Shown here piece by piece: positions 1 through 5,460 of a DNA stretch of 5,460 bases; position 1 is the stretch's first letter, and each line of letters opens with the position of its first letter. The DNA lies in assembly GCA_014871605.1 (NCBI GenBank), contig WGSQ01000114.1:1-5460 (forward strand). Reading direction: 5' to 3'. A program made the translations under genes and the position numbers. Under the pieces are notes generated by a model. It did not search any database. It saw only the letters and a list, made by a program, of their open reading frames with translations, and had not been told where the DNA came from. The DNA comes from Collinsella sp. GTDB lineage: Bacteria > Actinomycetota > Coriobacteriia > Coriobacteriales > Coriobacteriaceae.

Positions 1-804
1 CGCCGGGCCGACTCGCTTCGGATGGGGCTCTACACCAACTTTCTCGACACTACCCGCTTTGTACTCAAGGGTGGCCAAAGCGTCCTGGCGCGAACACTCG
101 ATGCGCGTGTCACAAGAGATATTGACTTGGTTGCTCAAGAGGAGAGCCTCGAAGAGGCTGTTGCCGATCTGGCGCGGGCGGCTTCGATTGATCTGGAGGA
201 TTTCGTTTCGTTTGTCTTTGATCGTGCAGAGCAGATCAAAAAAGAAGATGAGTATCGGTGTGGTGCGAAGGTGTGGTTCACCCCCTTTATGGGAACCAAG
301 AAGCTGCAGCCAATTTCAATTGACTTGGTAATTGATGAAGTGCGGGGACTTGAGCCTGAGGTTCTTGCGCCGATCGATCGTTTGAATATTGAGGGGCTCC
401 CAGTCTGCGACTATCGAGTATGCCGAGTGGAGAGTGCCCTTGCAGATAAATTGCTCGCAATGGTAGAGATGCATGAGGGCCGTGCCTCTTCGCGAATCAA
501 GGATATAGTCGACATCTTGGTGTACGCGAAAACTTGCTTCGTCGATGGGACTACGCTTGTCGAGAGGGTCGAGAAAGAAGCATCTGCCCGCAAGGTGGCA
601 ATGCCGGAAGAGTTCGTGGCGCCTCTCTGGTGGAAACAAAATGGTTCTGCGCAGTACATAAAGATGGCGAGGCAGGCGGGGGTACTTGATCTCGCGGGGA
701 ACATTGCTGGGGCAGAAGAGATCGTCAATCGGTTGTATGCACCGTGCTTTAATCATTCGGCGAATGTGCGCAAATGGAATCCTCAGACCACGGGATGGGA
801 ATAG
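1..804 (+). CDS. AbiEii/AbiGii-type nucleotidyltransferase (probable toxin), likely 5'-partial
   Basis: The protein matches the DUF1814/AbiEii nucleotidyltransferase family. Counting from the ATG at base 22 (260 residues), it has the nucleotide-binding KGGQS at 16-20, the metal-binding RDIDL at 32-36, a probable third carboxylate at D101 (SIDLVID), then ADKLLAM (141-147) and RIKDIVDI (158-165), the conserved C-terminal Lys and Arg/Lys-Asp motifs. In the family these enzymes transfer nucleotides to RNA or protein targets and often act as the toxin of type IV toxin-antitoxin or abortive-infection pairs. The frame is open from base 1 to the ATG at 22, and family members usually carry some 30-40 residues before the KGG motif. 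The true start therefore probably lies upstream and the gene is cut by the window. No cognate AbiEi-like antitoxin is visible; if present it would lie upstream. The family call is firm. Toxicity, target and phage defence are inference. Confidence 0.85.
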   Translation, partial: RRADSLRMGLYTNFLDTTRFVLKGGQSVLARTLDARVTRDIDLVAQEESLEEAVADLARAASIDLEDFVSFVFDRAEQIKKEDEYRCGAKVWFTPFMGTKKLQPISIDLVIDEVRGLEPEVLAPIDRLNIEGLPVCDYRVCRVESALADKLLAMVEMHEGRASSRIKDIVDILVYAKTCFVDGTTLVERVEKEASARKVAMPEEFVAPLWWKQNGSAQYIKMARQAGVLDLAGNIAGAEEIVNRLYAPCFNHSANVRKWNPQTTGWE

Positions 805-813
805 GCTAGATAG

Positions 814-852
814 TTAAGCCGGCGGCAGGGCCAGTTCCTGTCGCCGGCTTAA
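814..852. terminator. Hairpin between convergent genes, probable bidirectional terminator
   Basis: The arms TTAAGCCGGCGGCAGG (814-829) and CCTGTCGCCGGCTTAA (837-852) pair over 16 bp with one G-U wobble and a 7-nt loop. It starts 10 bp after the stop of the nucleotidyltransferase gene and ends 21 bp before the stop of the minus-strand gene, which is where a shared terminator would sit. Neither side has a clear T tract beyond the TTAA ends of the stem, so it is not a textbook intrinsic terminator. It may instead block exonucleases or act with Rho. Confidence 0.65.
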
Positions 853-873
853 GACGTTTCTACTGCCTATGCG

Positions 874-2307
874 CTATTCGCAGGTCTGGTCGACCGCCTG
901 GGTGACGGCCTTTTTTGCGGCTTCGAGGTTGCGCTGAGCTTGGGCGACAGCGGCCTCGGCTTTTTTCTTTGCCCCTACGACCTCGGCAAAGCGATTGATG
1001 GATTCGCTATACTCGCGCGTGCGCGGGTCAAGCGCCGGCGGGATTTCGATTTCGAATAGATCGGAAGGACGAATGGCGTGGCTGTACTGATTGTCGGACA
1101 ATACCTGCAAAACTATGGACCCATGGCCGTCGGTGAGGTATGCTGCGACCATTTCTGAATACACCATGCGCTCCTCGTCGGTCATCGTTGGAATCGCCGG
1201 GCGAATGGCAGTGGTGTTGTGCGAGGCAACTAGATGCTGCTTTGCATCATCGATGCCGACCACAAGTAGGTTTGACGCGCCGTAACGACCGAGTATGCGC
1301 GGCATGACGATATCGCCGCAATGAAGCTCGTAACGAGCCAACACGTCTGGACCTACCTTTACAGGTTCGGAATCCAGCTCCGACGCGCCTTCCGCAACAT
1401 CCTTGGGTAGCAAATAGCCGTTGCGGAAATCCTGAGATGAAATGCGGCGCACCTCGACAGCGTCGATGTCGTCCGAGGTGGTGCTGTCTCGGGGCATAAA
1501 CGGCACCACGCGCATAAAACTGTCGCCCAGCGTTGCGCTGTAGTTTTGAGCTACGGAGATCAGGCCAACCCTGCCTTTGGAGAGCGCGGCGTGGTGTTGG
1601 AGTAGCTTGCGCGTTTCGAGCTCGACGGTTTCAATGGAAACCGTTTTGCGTGAGTCGCACTCGATGCCGCTCCAGTCAGGGGAGAAAGCCAAGGGAAGAT
1701 TGGGGTAGCGAGCCCCGTCGGCAAACCGAAGGCGTGGCATGGGCGTGGCGGCATTGCGGAATGAAACGCTGCGATTTCCCGTCGACAATACAATAAGTGC
1801 GTACATGCCGTGCATCGGAGATTCGGCGAGCGGGTGATATAGGACGCTTTCGACGAGCCCCTCGCGCAACAGAATCGCGCGTGCCTGCTCGGCGTTGTCC
1901 AAAGACTCGAACGGCAGCAGTACGGCGGCTCGAGTACGACCGGAGAGGGCTAGTGCATACAGGCACCAGAGATAGGCCTCCCAATCGCAGAAGCCCAGGT
2001 AGCCAGGCTCCAGATCATTAATGAGCGCCTCACATGCGCTGTTGATTTCGCGAAAACGTTTGCGAACGCAAGCTGTGGCATCGATAAACACCGGCGCCGC
2101 GTTGTCATTGCCCGTGTTCTGCTTGCCGGGCTCAAGTTCGCAAATATTAGGTACGCCGTTGCCGTTCAGCCTGAAGCATTCACGAAGCGCCTCGCAGCCG
2201 ATGGCGCCAGGTAGGCGAACGGTGAGTAGGCGGCTGCCTTGTTCTAGGTTAAGCGCGCGCGAGAGGGCGGCGGCGGTGAGACGTGGCAATGATGTTGTTT
2301 CACGCAT
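874..2307 (-). CDS. Degenerate N6-DNA-methylase-like / HsdS-like recognition-domain fusion protein
   Basis: This 477-residue protein has three recognisable parts. Residues about 104-180 resemble the C-terminal half of N6-adenine methylase cores: DWEAYLWCLYALALSGRTRA then VLLP, a helix with LLREGLVESVLYHP, and MHGMYALIVLST. Residues about 285-425 look like one HsdS target-recognition domain: V-RRISSQDF, LHCGDIVMPRILGRYGASNL and LVASHNTTAIRP, ending SDLFEIEIPP. Residues about 430-475 are an Ala/Lys/Glu/Gln-rich coiled coil, as in HsdS spacers. The expected SAM-binding glycine motif and NPP(Y/F) catalytic motif are not visible in the N-terminal 100 residues, so methyltransferase activity is doubtful. 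The start at 2307 is supported by AGAAAGGG (minus strand, 2323 to 2316) 8 nt upstream. No HsdM or HsdR partner lies in the window. It could be an orphan specificity or DNA-binding protein, a decayed type IIG-like enzyme, or a defence component. The domain resemblance is from reading motifs, not from a search. Confidence 0.6.
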   Translation of the reverse strand: MRETTSLPRLTAAALSRALNLEQGSRLLTVRLPGAIGCEALRECFRLNGNGVPNICELEPGKQNTGNDNAAPVFIDATACVRKRFREINSACEALINDLEPGYLGFCDWEAYLWCLYALALSGRTRAAVLLPFESLDNAEQARAILLREGLVESVLYHPLAESPMHGMYALIVLSTGNRSVSFRNAATPMPRLRFADGARYPNLPLAFSPDWSGIECDSRKTVSIETVELETRKLLQHHAALSKGRVGLISVAQNYSATLGDSFMRVVPFMPRDSTTSDDIDAVEVRRISSQDFRNGYLLPKDVAEGASELDSEPVKVGPDVLARYELHCGDIVMPRILGRYGASNLLVVGIDDAKQHLVASHNTTAIRPAIPTMTDEERMVYSEMVAAYLTDGHGSIVLQVLSDNQYSHAIRPSDLFEIEIPPALDPRTREYSESINRFAEVVGAKKKAEAAVAQAQRNLEAAKKAVTQAVDQTCE

Positions 2308-2315
2308 GTATAGAG

Positions 2316-2343
2316 CCCTTTCTTCTTAGTGGGCTATATAATA
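2316..2343 (-). promoter_or_regulatory. Putative -10 box and ribosome binding site of the methylase-like gene
   Basis: On the minus strand a -10-like TATTAT (2343 to 2338) is followed by AGAAAGGG (2323 to 2316), placed 8 nt before the ATG at 2307. The expected -35 zone falls in the AT-rich tract 2346-2366 and has no good TTGACA match. Transcription would start near 2331 and give a leader of about 24 nt. A short inverted repeat GCTAT/ATAGC (2333-2337 and 2341-2345) overlaps the -10 and could be an operator half-site pair or chance. Confidence 0.45.
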
Positions 2344-2345
2344 GC

Positions 2346-2365
2346 AGAAAAATTTAAAAATTTCT
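2346..2365. repeat. AT-rich tandem 8-mer and imperfect palindrome upstream of the methylase-like gene
   Basis: AAAAATTT occurs twice in tandem (2348-2355 and 2356-2363), inside a 20-bp imperfect palindrome that begins AGAAA and ends TTTCT with 8 of 10 pairs matching. It lies just upstream of the -10 of the minus-strand gene. It may act as an UP-element-like or curved tract, or as a repressor site. The repeats are seen directly; the role is inferred. Confidence 0.5.
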
Positions 2366-2409
2366 AATGACGAGAACAGCCTACTGTGCTATCCTCGAAG
2401 CAATCCAAA

Positions 2410-2427
2410 ACCAACTCAATACCAACT
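2410..2427. repeat. Two ACCAACT direct repeats in helical phase
   Basis: ACCAACT occurs at 2410-2416 and again at 2421-2427, an 11-bp period close to one DNA turn. This spacing suits two protein subunits bound to the same face of the helix. The second copy runs into the left arm of the 9-bp inverted repeat that follows. Only two copies are present, so chance cannot be excluded. Confidence 0.4.
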
Positions 2428-2477
2428 GCTTGATGCAATCGCTACACAGCCTTTAGGCAAACCGCGCTATCAAGCAG
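2426..2477. repeat. Long inverted repeat with 9-bp perfect arms in the divergent intergenic region
   Basis: CTGCTTGAT (2426-2434) and ATCAAGCAG (2469-2477) are perfect reverse complements separated by 34 bp. Inside the loop lies a smaller hairpin-capable segment, GCCTTTAGGC (2449-2458). Such structures occur as operators, in leader RNAs or in transfer origins. A second small palindrome, GTGATTTCAC (2479-2488), follows directly. No T tract follows, so it is not a normal terminator. The function is unknown. Confidence 0.55.
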
Positions 2478-2512
2478 GGTGATTTCACTAACGAAGCTGC
2501 AGGTTAGGTCGA

Positions 2513-2552
2513 TTGTCATCATCCATACCTCAGAGCATTCTAAAACTTAGAA
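2513..2552 (+). promoter_or_regulatory. Weak promoter candidate with overlapping inverted-repeat operator for the plus-strand cluster
   Basis: TTGTCA (2513-2518) matches the -35 consensus at five of six bases, and 17 bp downstream CATTCT (2536-2541) is a poor -10. A perfect inverted repeat TTCTAA-AAC-TTAGAA (2538-2552) overlaps the -10 position, as a repressor site would. It lies 44 bp before the ATG at 2597. The inverted repeat is clear; the promoter itself is a low-confidence guess, and another element within 2366-2560 could drive the cluster. Confidence 0.3.
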
Positions 2553-2596
2553 CAGACTTACACCAAACACCCGAAACCGGATAGAAAGAAACATTC

Positions 2597-3514
2597 ATGA
2601 AGAAACGGGACAACATCTACGAGGCATTCCTCAGTGCGATCGACGAGGATCTCCGCGACATGTGCGAAATGAACGGAAAGGTAGAACGGTCTCTTCCGTG
2701 TCCGTACTGCGGCGAGAAGAACGTCGAGCGCCTGGCCAAATCGCTCGTTGGCGTGCTGGAAGAGCGCTCGCCCGATATTCCCGGGCTGGTGCCCGAGCAG
2801 TATCGAGCCGATGTACACGAGGCCCGCGAACTTTTGACTGCCGCGACACTCGCTTTGCTGCCACTGTATTTTCCCCCGCGCGATAGCCGCATAGGCAGTG
2901 TAGCGACTGCGGTGAGTATGTTTAGGCACGGGCGTACTGCGGGCTTTAAATCGGCTGGTGTTCTCTTGTTCGAGGAAGTTGCGACAGGGATGAAGTACAG
3001 CACCAAGCAGGGTGCCTATATCCCGTCCTCCTTCGTGCGCCATACCGATGGCAGAAAGCCATGCGACCGGCTGCACCGCGATGGATCGCGTGGCTTTACG
3101 GCGGATGAAGATGATGCCGTCATGTTTTATAAGCGCTACCTCAAGGTGCAGCGACGCGTGTTCGATACGAGTCCGCGTTTCAACTTTGAGTTATGCGTCA
3201 AACGCCCGTTTGAGGCACTTTTGGACGAACGACACACTTTTTATTACATGGAGGAAAAGATGGAAATCGATTTGACCAACAAAGTACACGGACTCGAAAA
3301 TCGCTATCTTCTCAATATCAAGCATCATAAAGATTACGACCTGCTTGACAAGCTGATGATCCATGCACTGCTTGCGTACCTGGGCGACACAACGGTCTCA
3401 ACTGCTGCTCGCGAGAGTTATCTGGCGCAGGCCGAGCGCCTGATCGGTCACGCGACCAAGTCGCCGCACTCGGCACAGCTCAATGAGGACGACGGCGACG
3501 ATCGCATTGCTTAA
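2597..3514 (+). CDS. Hypothetical protein upstream of the coupling-protein gene
   Basis: I do not recognise this 305-residue protein. It has no signal peptide or membrane segment. A PCPYCGE knuckle (34-40, C35 and C38, with C23 nearby) could bind zinc, but a second CxxC pair is not evident; the other cysteines are C156 and C200. Residues 77-109 form an Ala/Leu-rich helical stretch followed by SVATAVSMF, and 173-210 (AVMFYKRYL...) is helical and basic. Both distantly recall the order of elements in the all-alpha insert of VirD4 proteins, which is only a hint. The tail is acidic (EDDGDD, 297-302). The start at 2597 has a weak AGAAAG site 8 nt upstream (2583-2588). The gene ends 37 bp before the coupling-protein gene on the same strand, so the two are probably co-transcribed. 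A role in conjugative transfer is inferred from context only. Confidence 0.7.
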   Translation: MKKRDNIYEAFLSAIDEDLRDMCEMNGKVERSLPCPYCGEKNVERLAKSLVGVLEERSPDIPGLVPEQYRADVHEARELLTAATLALLPLYFPPRDSRIGSVATAVSMFRHGRTAGFKSAGVLLFEEVATGMKYSTKQGAYIPSSFVRHTDGRKPCDRLHRDGSRGFTADEDDAVMFYKRYLKVQRRVFDTSPRFNFELCVKRPFEALLDERHTFYYMEEKMEIDLTNKVHGLENRYLLNIKHHKDYDLLDKLMIHALLAYLGDTTVSTAARESYLAQAERLIGHATKSPHSAQLNEDDGDDRIA

Positions 3515-3536
3515 CAACCACTAACGCCACGGACAA

Positions 3537-3544
3537 GAAAGGGG
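3537..3544 (+). promoter_or_regulatory. Ribosome binding site fixing the start of the coupling-protein gene
   Basis: GAAAGGGG lies 7 nt before the ATG at 3552. An in-frame TAA at 3522-3524 rules out any longer N-terminus, which matters because the encoded protein lacks the usual membrane anchor. Confidence 0.7.
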
Positions 3545-3551
3545 TCACGCC

Positions 3552-5036
3552 ATGCCAGTCATCAAGATGTACGGCTACGAGGCCGCGCAGCAAACGGAGT
3601 ATCAGACCAAGAAGTGGGCGACTAAGGAGGAGATGCGGGCGCTGTCGTCCGGCGATGAGCAGCGCGACGTGATCCTGGCGCAGGGTGCCACGGTGGCGTT
3701 CTACGAGGACGACAAGCATTGGGAGACGAGTGTGTCCAACAATGTTTTTGCCTTTGGAGGTACCGGCAGCGGCAAAACGGCGAGTTTCATTTTGCCCAAC
3801 CTGCTCAATCACCACGAATGCTGTTATGTGGTCACAGACACCAAGGGTGAGCTGCTGCGCCGTACGGGGAAAGGCTTTGAAGAGGACGGCTACGAGGTAA
3901 CGGTTCTCGATACTGTTAATCCCGAGCAGTCGGCCGGATACGACCCTCTGCGTTACGTGATGGATGTCGAGGATATCCCCACCACAGTGGCGGCAATCAT
4001 GGAGGGGGTCGATCCTGACGGCCGTAGCCTTAGGTATGATCCGTTCTGGAATAACGCGAGCGACCTGCTGCTTCGAGCGATTGTTGGAATCCTGTTCCTC
4101 CTGGAGACCCTTGCCGGCACCCTTACGCCGGGTGAGGACCCCAATGCCCCGCGCCGCTACCTTAAGATGAACAACGTCTTTAAACTGGCTGCGCTCATCA
4201 AGGTTACGGGAGATGGTGAGGGGCGATTCCCGTTGGACTACCTTGTAGAAGAGGTGGAGTCCAGGGAGTTTCTCGATAAGTTTGGTGCGGAGAACGCTGA
4301 TCTGTATGGCGTTGAGCAGTATCGCGATTTTCGAGGTGCGGCAGATAGGACGCTTAAGAGTATTCTGATCGCGCTCAATGCAACTATCTCGCGGCTTAAG
4401 ACGCCTCAGCTCATGCGCGTTTTTGAGAATGACGAGATGCGTCTTGATCGTATTGACGAGGGCAAGCGCATGATCGATCTTAAGGTGAGCGACAACGATT
4501 CGGCTAATGCATGGCTTGCGAACGTTGCCCTTAAGCAGCTGTTTAACCTTGCCCAGCGCCGTGCCGATGCCAGCCCCAGCGGCCATTTGCAGCGTCGCGT
4601 GCAGTTTGTGCTCGATGAGTTTCCCAATGTGGGCCGCATCCCCGATTTTGAGCGCAGCATTGCGACTGTGCGCAGTCGCGGCATTAGCTTTTTGATGTGT
4701 GCGCAATCGCTGAGCCAGCTCGATGTCGTGTACGGCAAATCCACGGCGCTTACCATCCTCGATAACTGCGATAGTTTGGTCTATATGGGCGGCGGCAGCA
4801 ACATCGCGACGCAGAACTACATAAGCGAACTGTGTGGCGAGTCGGTTTTGGGCACCAAGTACGTGGGCGCCGAGCGCACTGCCGTAGATGTGCGCGGTTG
4901 CGTGATGACCCCAGGCGAGGTTGGGCTTATGCCCCGCACCGATTGCCTGGTCAAGGTGACCGGCATGCGTCCCTTCCGCGCCAAGAAGTACTTTTGCGCC
5001 GATCACCCCAATGCTGCCAAGTGGCTGAGGGATTAG
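3552..5036 (+). CDS. VirD4/TraG-type conjugative coupling ATPase, without N-terminal membrane anchor
   Basis: This 494-residue protein is a type IV secretion coupling protein, the ATPase that links the relaxase-bound DNA to the transfer channel. Visible motifs, in order, are KWATKEEM (21-28), the conserved segment before the ATPase fold; Walker A GGTGSGKT (69-76); TDTKGELLRRTGK (95-107), family-typical; YDPLRY (130-135); DPFWNNASDLLLRAI (163-177), the start of the all-alpha insert; Walker B QFVLDEFPNVGRIPDFE (351-367, D355/E356); RSRGISFLMCAQS (374-386), with sensor Gln 385; and the C-terminal GMRPFRAKKYFCADHPNAAK (471-490), matching the usual ending. Relatives normally have two transmembrane helices, roughly 100 residues, before the KWATKEE-like segment. 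Here only about 20 soluble residues precede it, and an in-frame stop at 3522-3524 excludes a longer form. The gene follows the 305-aa gene closely and precedes a ClpP-like gene. The family assignment is firm; which element it serves is not known. Confidence 0.93.
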   Translation: MPVIKMYGYEAAQQTEYQTKKWATKEEMRALSSGDEQRDVILAQGATVAFYEDDKHWETSVSNNVFAFGGTGSGKTASFILPNLLNHHECCYVVTDTKGELLRRTGKGFEEDGYEVTVLDTVNPEQSAGYDPLRYVMDVEDIPTTVAAIMEGVDPDGRSLRYDPFWNNASDLLLRAIVGILFLLETLAGTLTPGEDPNAPRRYLKMNNVFKLAALIKVTGDGEGRFPLDYLVEEVESREFLDKFGAENADLYGVEQYRDFRGAADRTLKSILIALNATISRLKTPQLMRVFENDEMRLDRIDEGKRMIDLKVSDNDSANAWLANVALKQLFNLAQRRADASPSGHLQRRVQFVLDEFPNVGRIPDFERSIATVRSRGISFLMCAQSLSQLDVVYGKSTALTILDNCDSLVYMGGGSNIATQNYISELCGESVLGTKYVGAERTAVDVRGCVMTPGEVGLMPRTDCLVKVTGMRPFRAKKYFCADHPNAAKWLRD

Positions 5037-5074
5037 CCCTTGCAGCTTTGTGTACCCCATCTTGCATGTTTTGT

Positions 5075-5116
5075 CGCACGGCTTCCGTTAGTCGTAAGCC
5101 GTGCGGTCCAGTTTTT
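5075..5116 (+). terminator. Probable intrinsic terminator after the coupling-protein gene
   Basis: CGCACGGCTT (5075-5084) and AAGCCGTGCG (5096-5105) form a perfect 10-bp stem with an 11-nt loop, extendable by two G-U pairs. Five T residues follow at 5112-5116, 6 nt past the Watson-Crick stem. The large loop and offset T run make it weaker than a consensus terminator, so partial read-through into the ClpP-like gene is possible. The hairpin starts 38 bp after the stop at 5034-5036. Confidence 0.6.
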
Positions 5117-5151
5117 GCCTCCTTACCGATTCCGTTTAGAAGGGAATTGCC

Positions 5152-5460
5152 ATGCCCGTTATGTATCGTGAGCCCAGCATCATAAAGAAGTCCAAGGACG
5201 GCCGTGTTGCCGCTGTCGATATGGCAAGCGAACTGCTCAACAGCCGTGTGCTGCTGCTGGAGGGCGAGGTCAACGATGCGACCTGCAACGGCCTTATTAA
5301 GTCCATGCTGGTGCTGGAGCATCAAAGTGCGACCGAGCCCATCACCCTCATCATCAGCAGCCCGGGCGGCAGCGTCACGGCGGGGCTGGCGCTCATCGAC
5401 ACCAGGCAGTCGCTCGGTTTCCCCGTGATCAGGGTGGGCGGGGGCGGCGTGGCCGCGAGG
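5152..5460 (+). CDS. ClpP/TepA-like serine protease, 3'-partial
   Basis: The first 103 residues are in the window and the gene runs off the edge. They match the ClpP/crotonase-fold protease family: LLNSRVLLLEGEV (28-40) is the first strand region, TEPITLIISSPGGSVTAGLA (61-80) carries the SSPGG oxyanion loop (69-73), and LIDTRQSLGFPVI (81-93) is the following helix and strand. In the family the next motif is G-x-A-A-S with the nucleophile serine. Here the window ends with GVAAR, Arg in the serine position, and DTR replaces the usual DTM. This may be sequence error, since the last 30 bases are very G-rich, or real degeneration. The ATG at 5152 has AGAAGGG 7 nt upstream and an in-frame TAG at 5137-5139; an ATG at 5161 is an alternative. 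ClpP-like proteins occur in conjugative elements and phages, where they may process element proteins; that role is inferred here. Confidence 0.8.
   Translation, partial: MPVMYREPSIIKKSKDGRVAAVDMASELLNSRVLLLEGEVNDATCNGLIKSMLVLEHQSATEPITLIISSPGGSVTAGLALIDTRQSLGFPVIRVGGGGVAAR

Noticed and set aside
316..756. Minus-strand open frame opposite the nucleotidyltransferase gene
   Set aside because: The plus strand encodes conserved AbiEii motifs throughout. The antisense product shows no family features and has no convincing ribosome binding site.
2337..2342. Perfect TATAAT on the plus strand that could drive the plus-strand cluster
   Set aside because: No -35-like sequence lies 16-18 bp upstream, and the site coincides with the minus-strand -10 region. 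It would also create a leader of about 250 nt.
2410..2427. CRISPR or iteron array
   Set aside because: Only two 7-bp copies are present, with no regular spacer series. This fits at most a paired protein-binding site.
2558..3076. Minus-strand open frame opposite the 305-aa gene
   Set aside because: It overlaps the better-supported plus-strand gene, runs into the intergenic repeats and shows no recognisable motifs.
3480..5060. A 526-codon open frame on the minus strand opposite the coupling-protein gene
   Set aside because: It lies antisense to a gene with clear family motifs over its whole length. Its translation has no recognisable domain and is rich in His, Ala and Arg as expected of a codon-bias shadow.
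5204..5428. Plus-strand open frame overlapping the ClpP-like gene
   Set aside because: It is an out-of-frame Ser/Arg/Pro-rich translation of the ClpP-like gene, whose own frame shows the SPGG motif.

Overview
The window reads as an accessory region of a bacterial genome: two probable cargo or defence-type genes beside part of a conjugative DNA-transfer module. Base composition by eye is in the mid to high 50s % GC, with Gram-positive style purine-rich ribosome binding sites. The coupling protein is closest in motif style to the VirD4/TraG proteins of Firmicutes and Actinobacteria integrative elements. A gut actinobacterium (Coriobacteriia type) is plausible, but this is inference and no taxonomic marker gene is present.

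Layout. Bases 1-804 (+) encode an AbiEii/AbiGii-type nucleotidyltransferase, probably cut at its 5' end by the window edge. A 16-bp hairpin (814-852) separates it from a convergent gene, 874-2307 (-). That gene encodes an unusual protein that looks like a degenerate N6-adenine DNA methylase core joined to one HsdS-like target-recognition domain and a C-terminal coiled coil, with no visible catalytic motif. A 289-bp divergent intergenic region (2308-2596) holds an AT-rich promoter for the minus-strand gene and several direct and inverted repeats. From there a plus-strand cluster runs to the end: an unrecognised 305-aa protein (2597-3514), a VirD4/TraG-type coupling ATPase (3552-5036), a hairpin terminator candidate (5075-5116) and the start of a ClpP/TepA-like serine protease gene (5152 to the window end).

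How the parts may work together. The coupling ATPase would bring the relaxase-DNA complex to a type IV secretion channel. The 305-aa gene lies 37 bp upstream on the same strand and is probably co-transcribed, so a transfer-related role is reasonable but unproven. ClpP-like proteins are also found in such elements. The nucleotidyltransferase and the methylase/recognition-domain protein resemble cargo that could protect the element or its host.

The points most worth a second look are the methylase-like fusion without catalytic motifs, the coupling protein that lacks the usual N-terminal membrane anchor, the repeat-rich divergent intergenic region, and the G-rich last 30 bases, where the ClpP-like protein departs from family consensus in a way that could be sequencing error.
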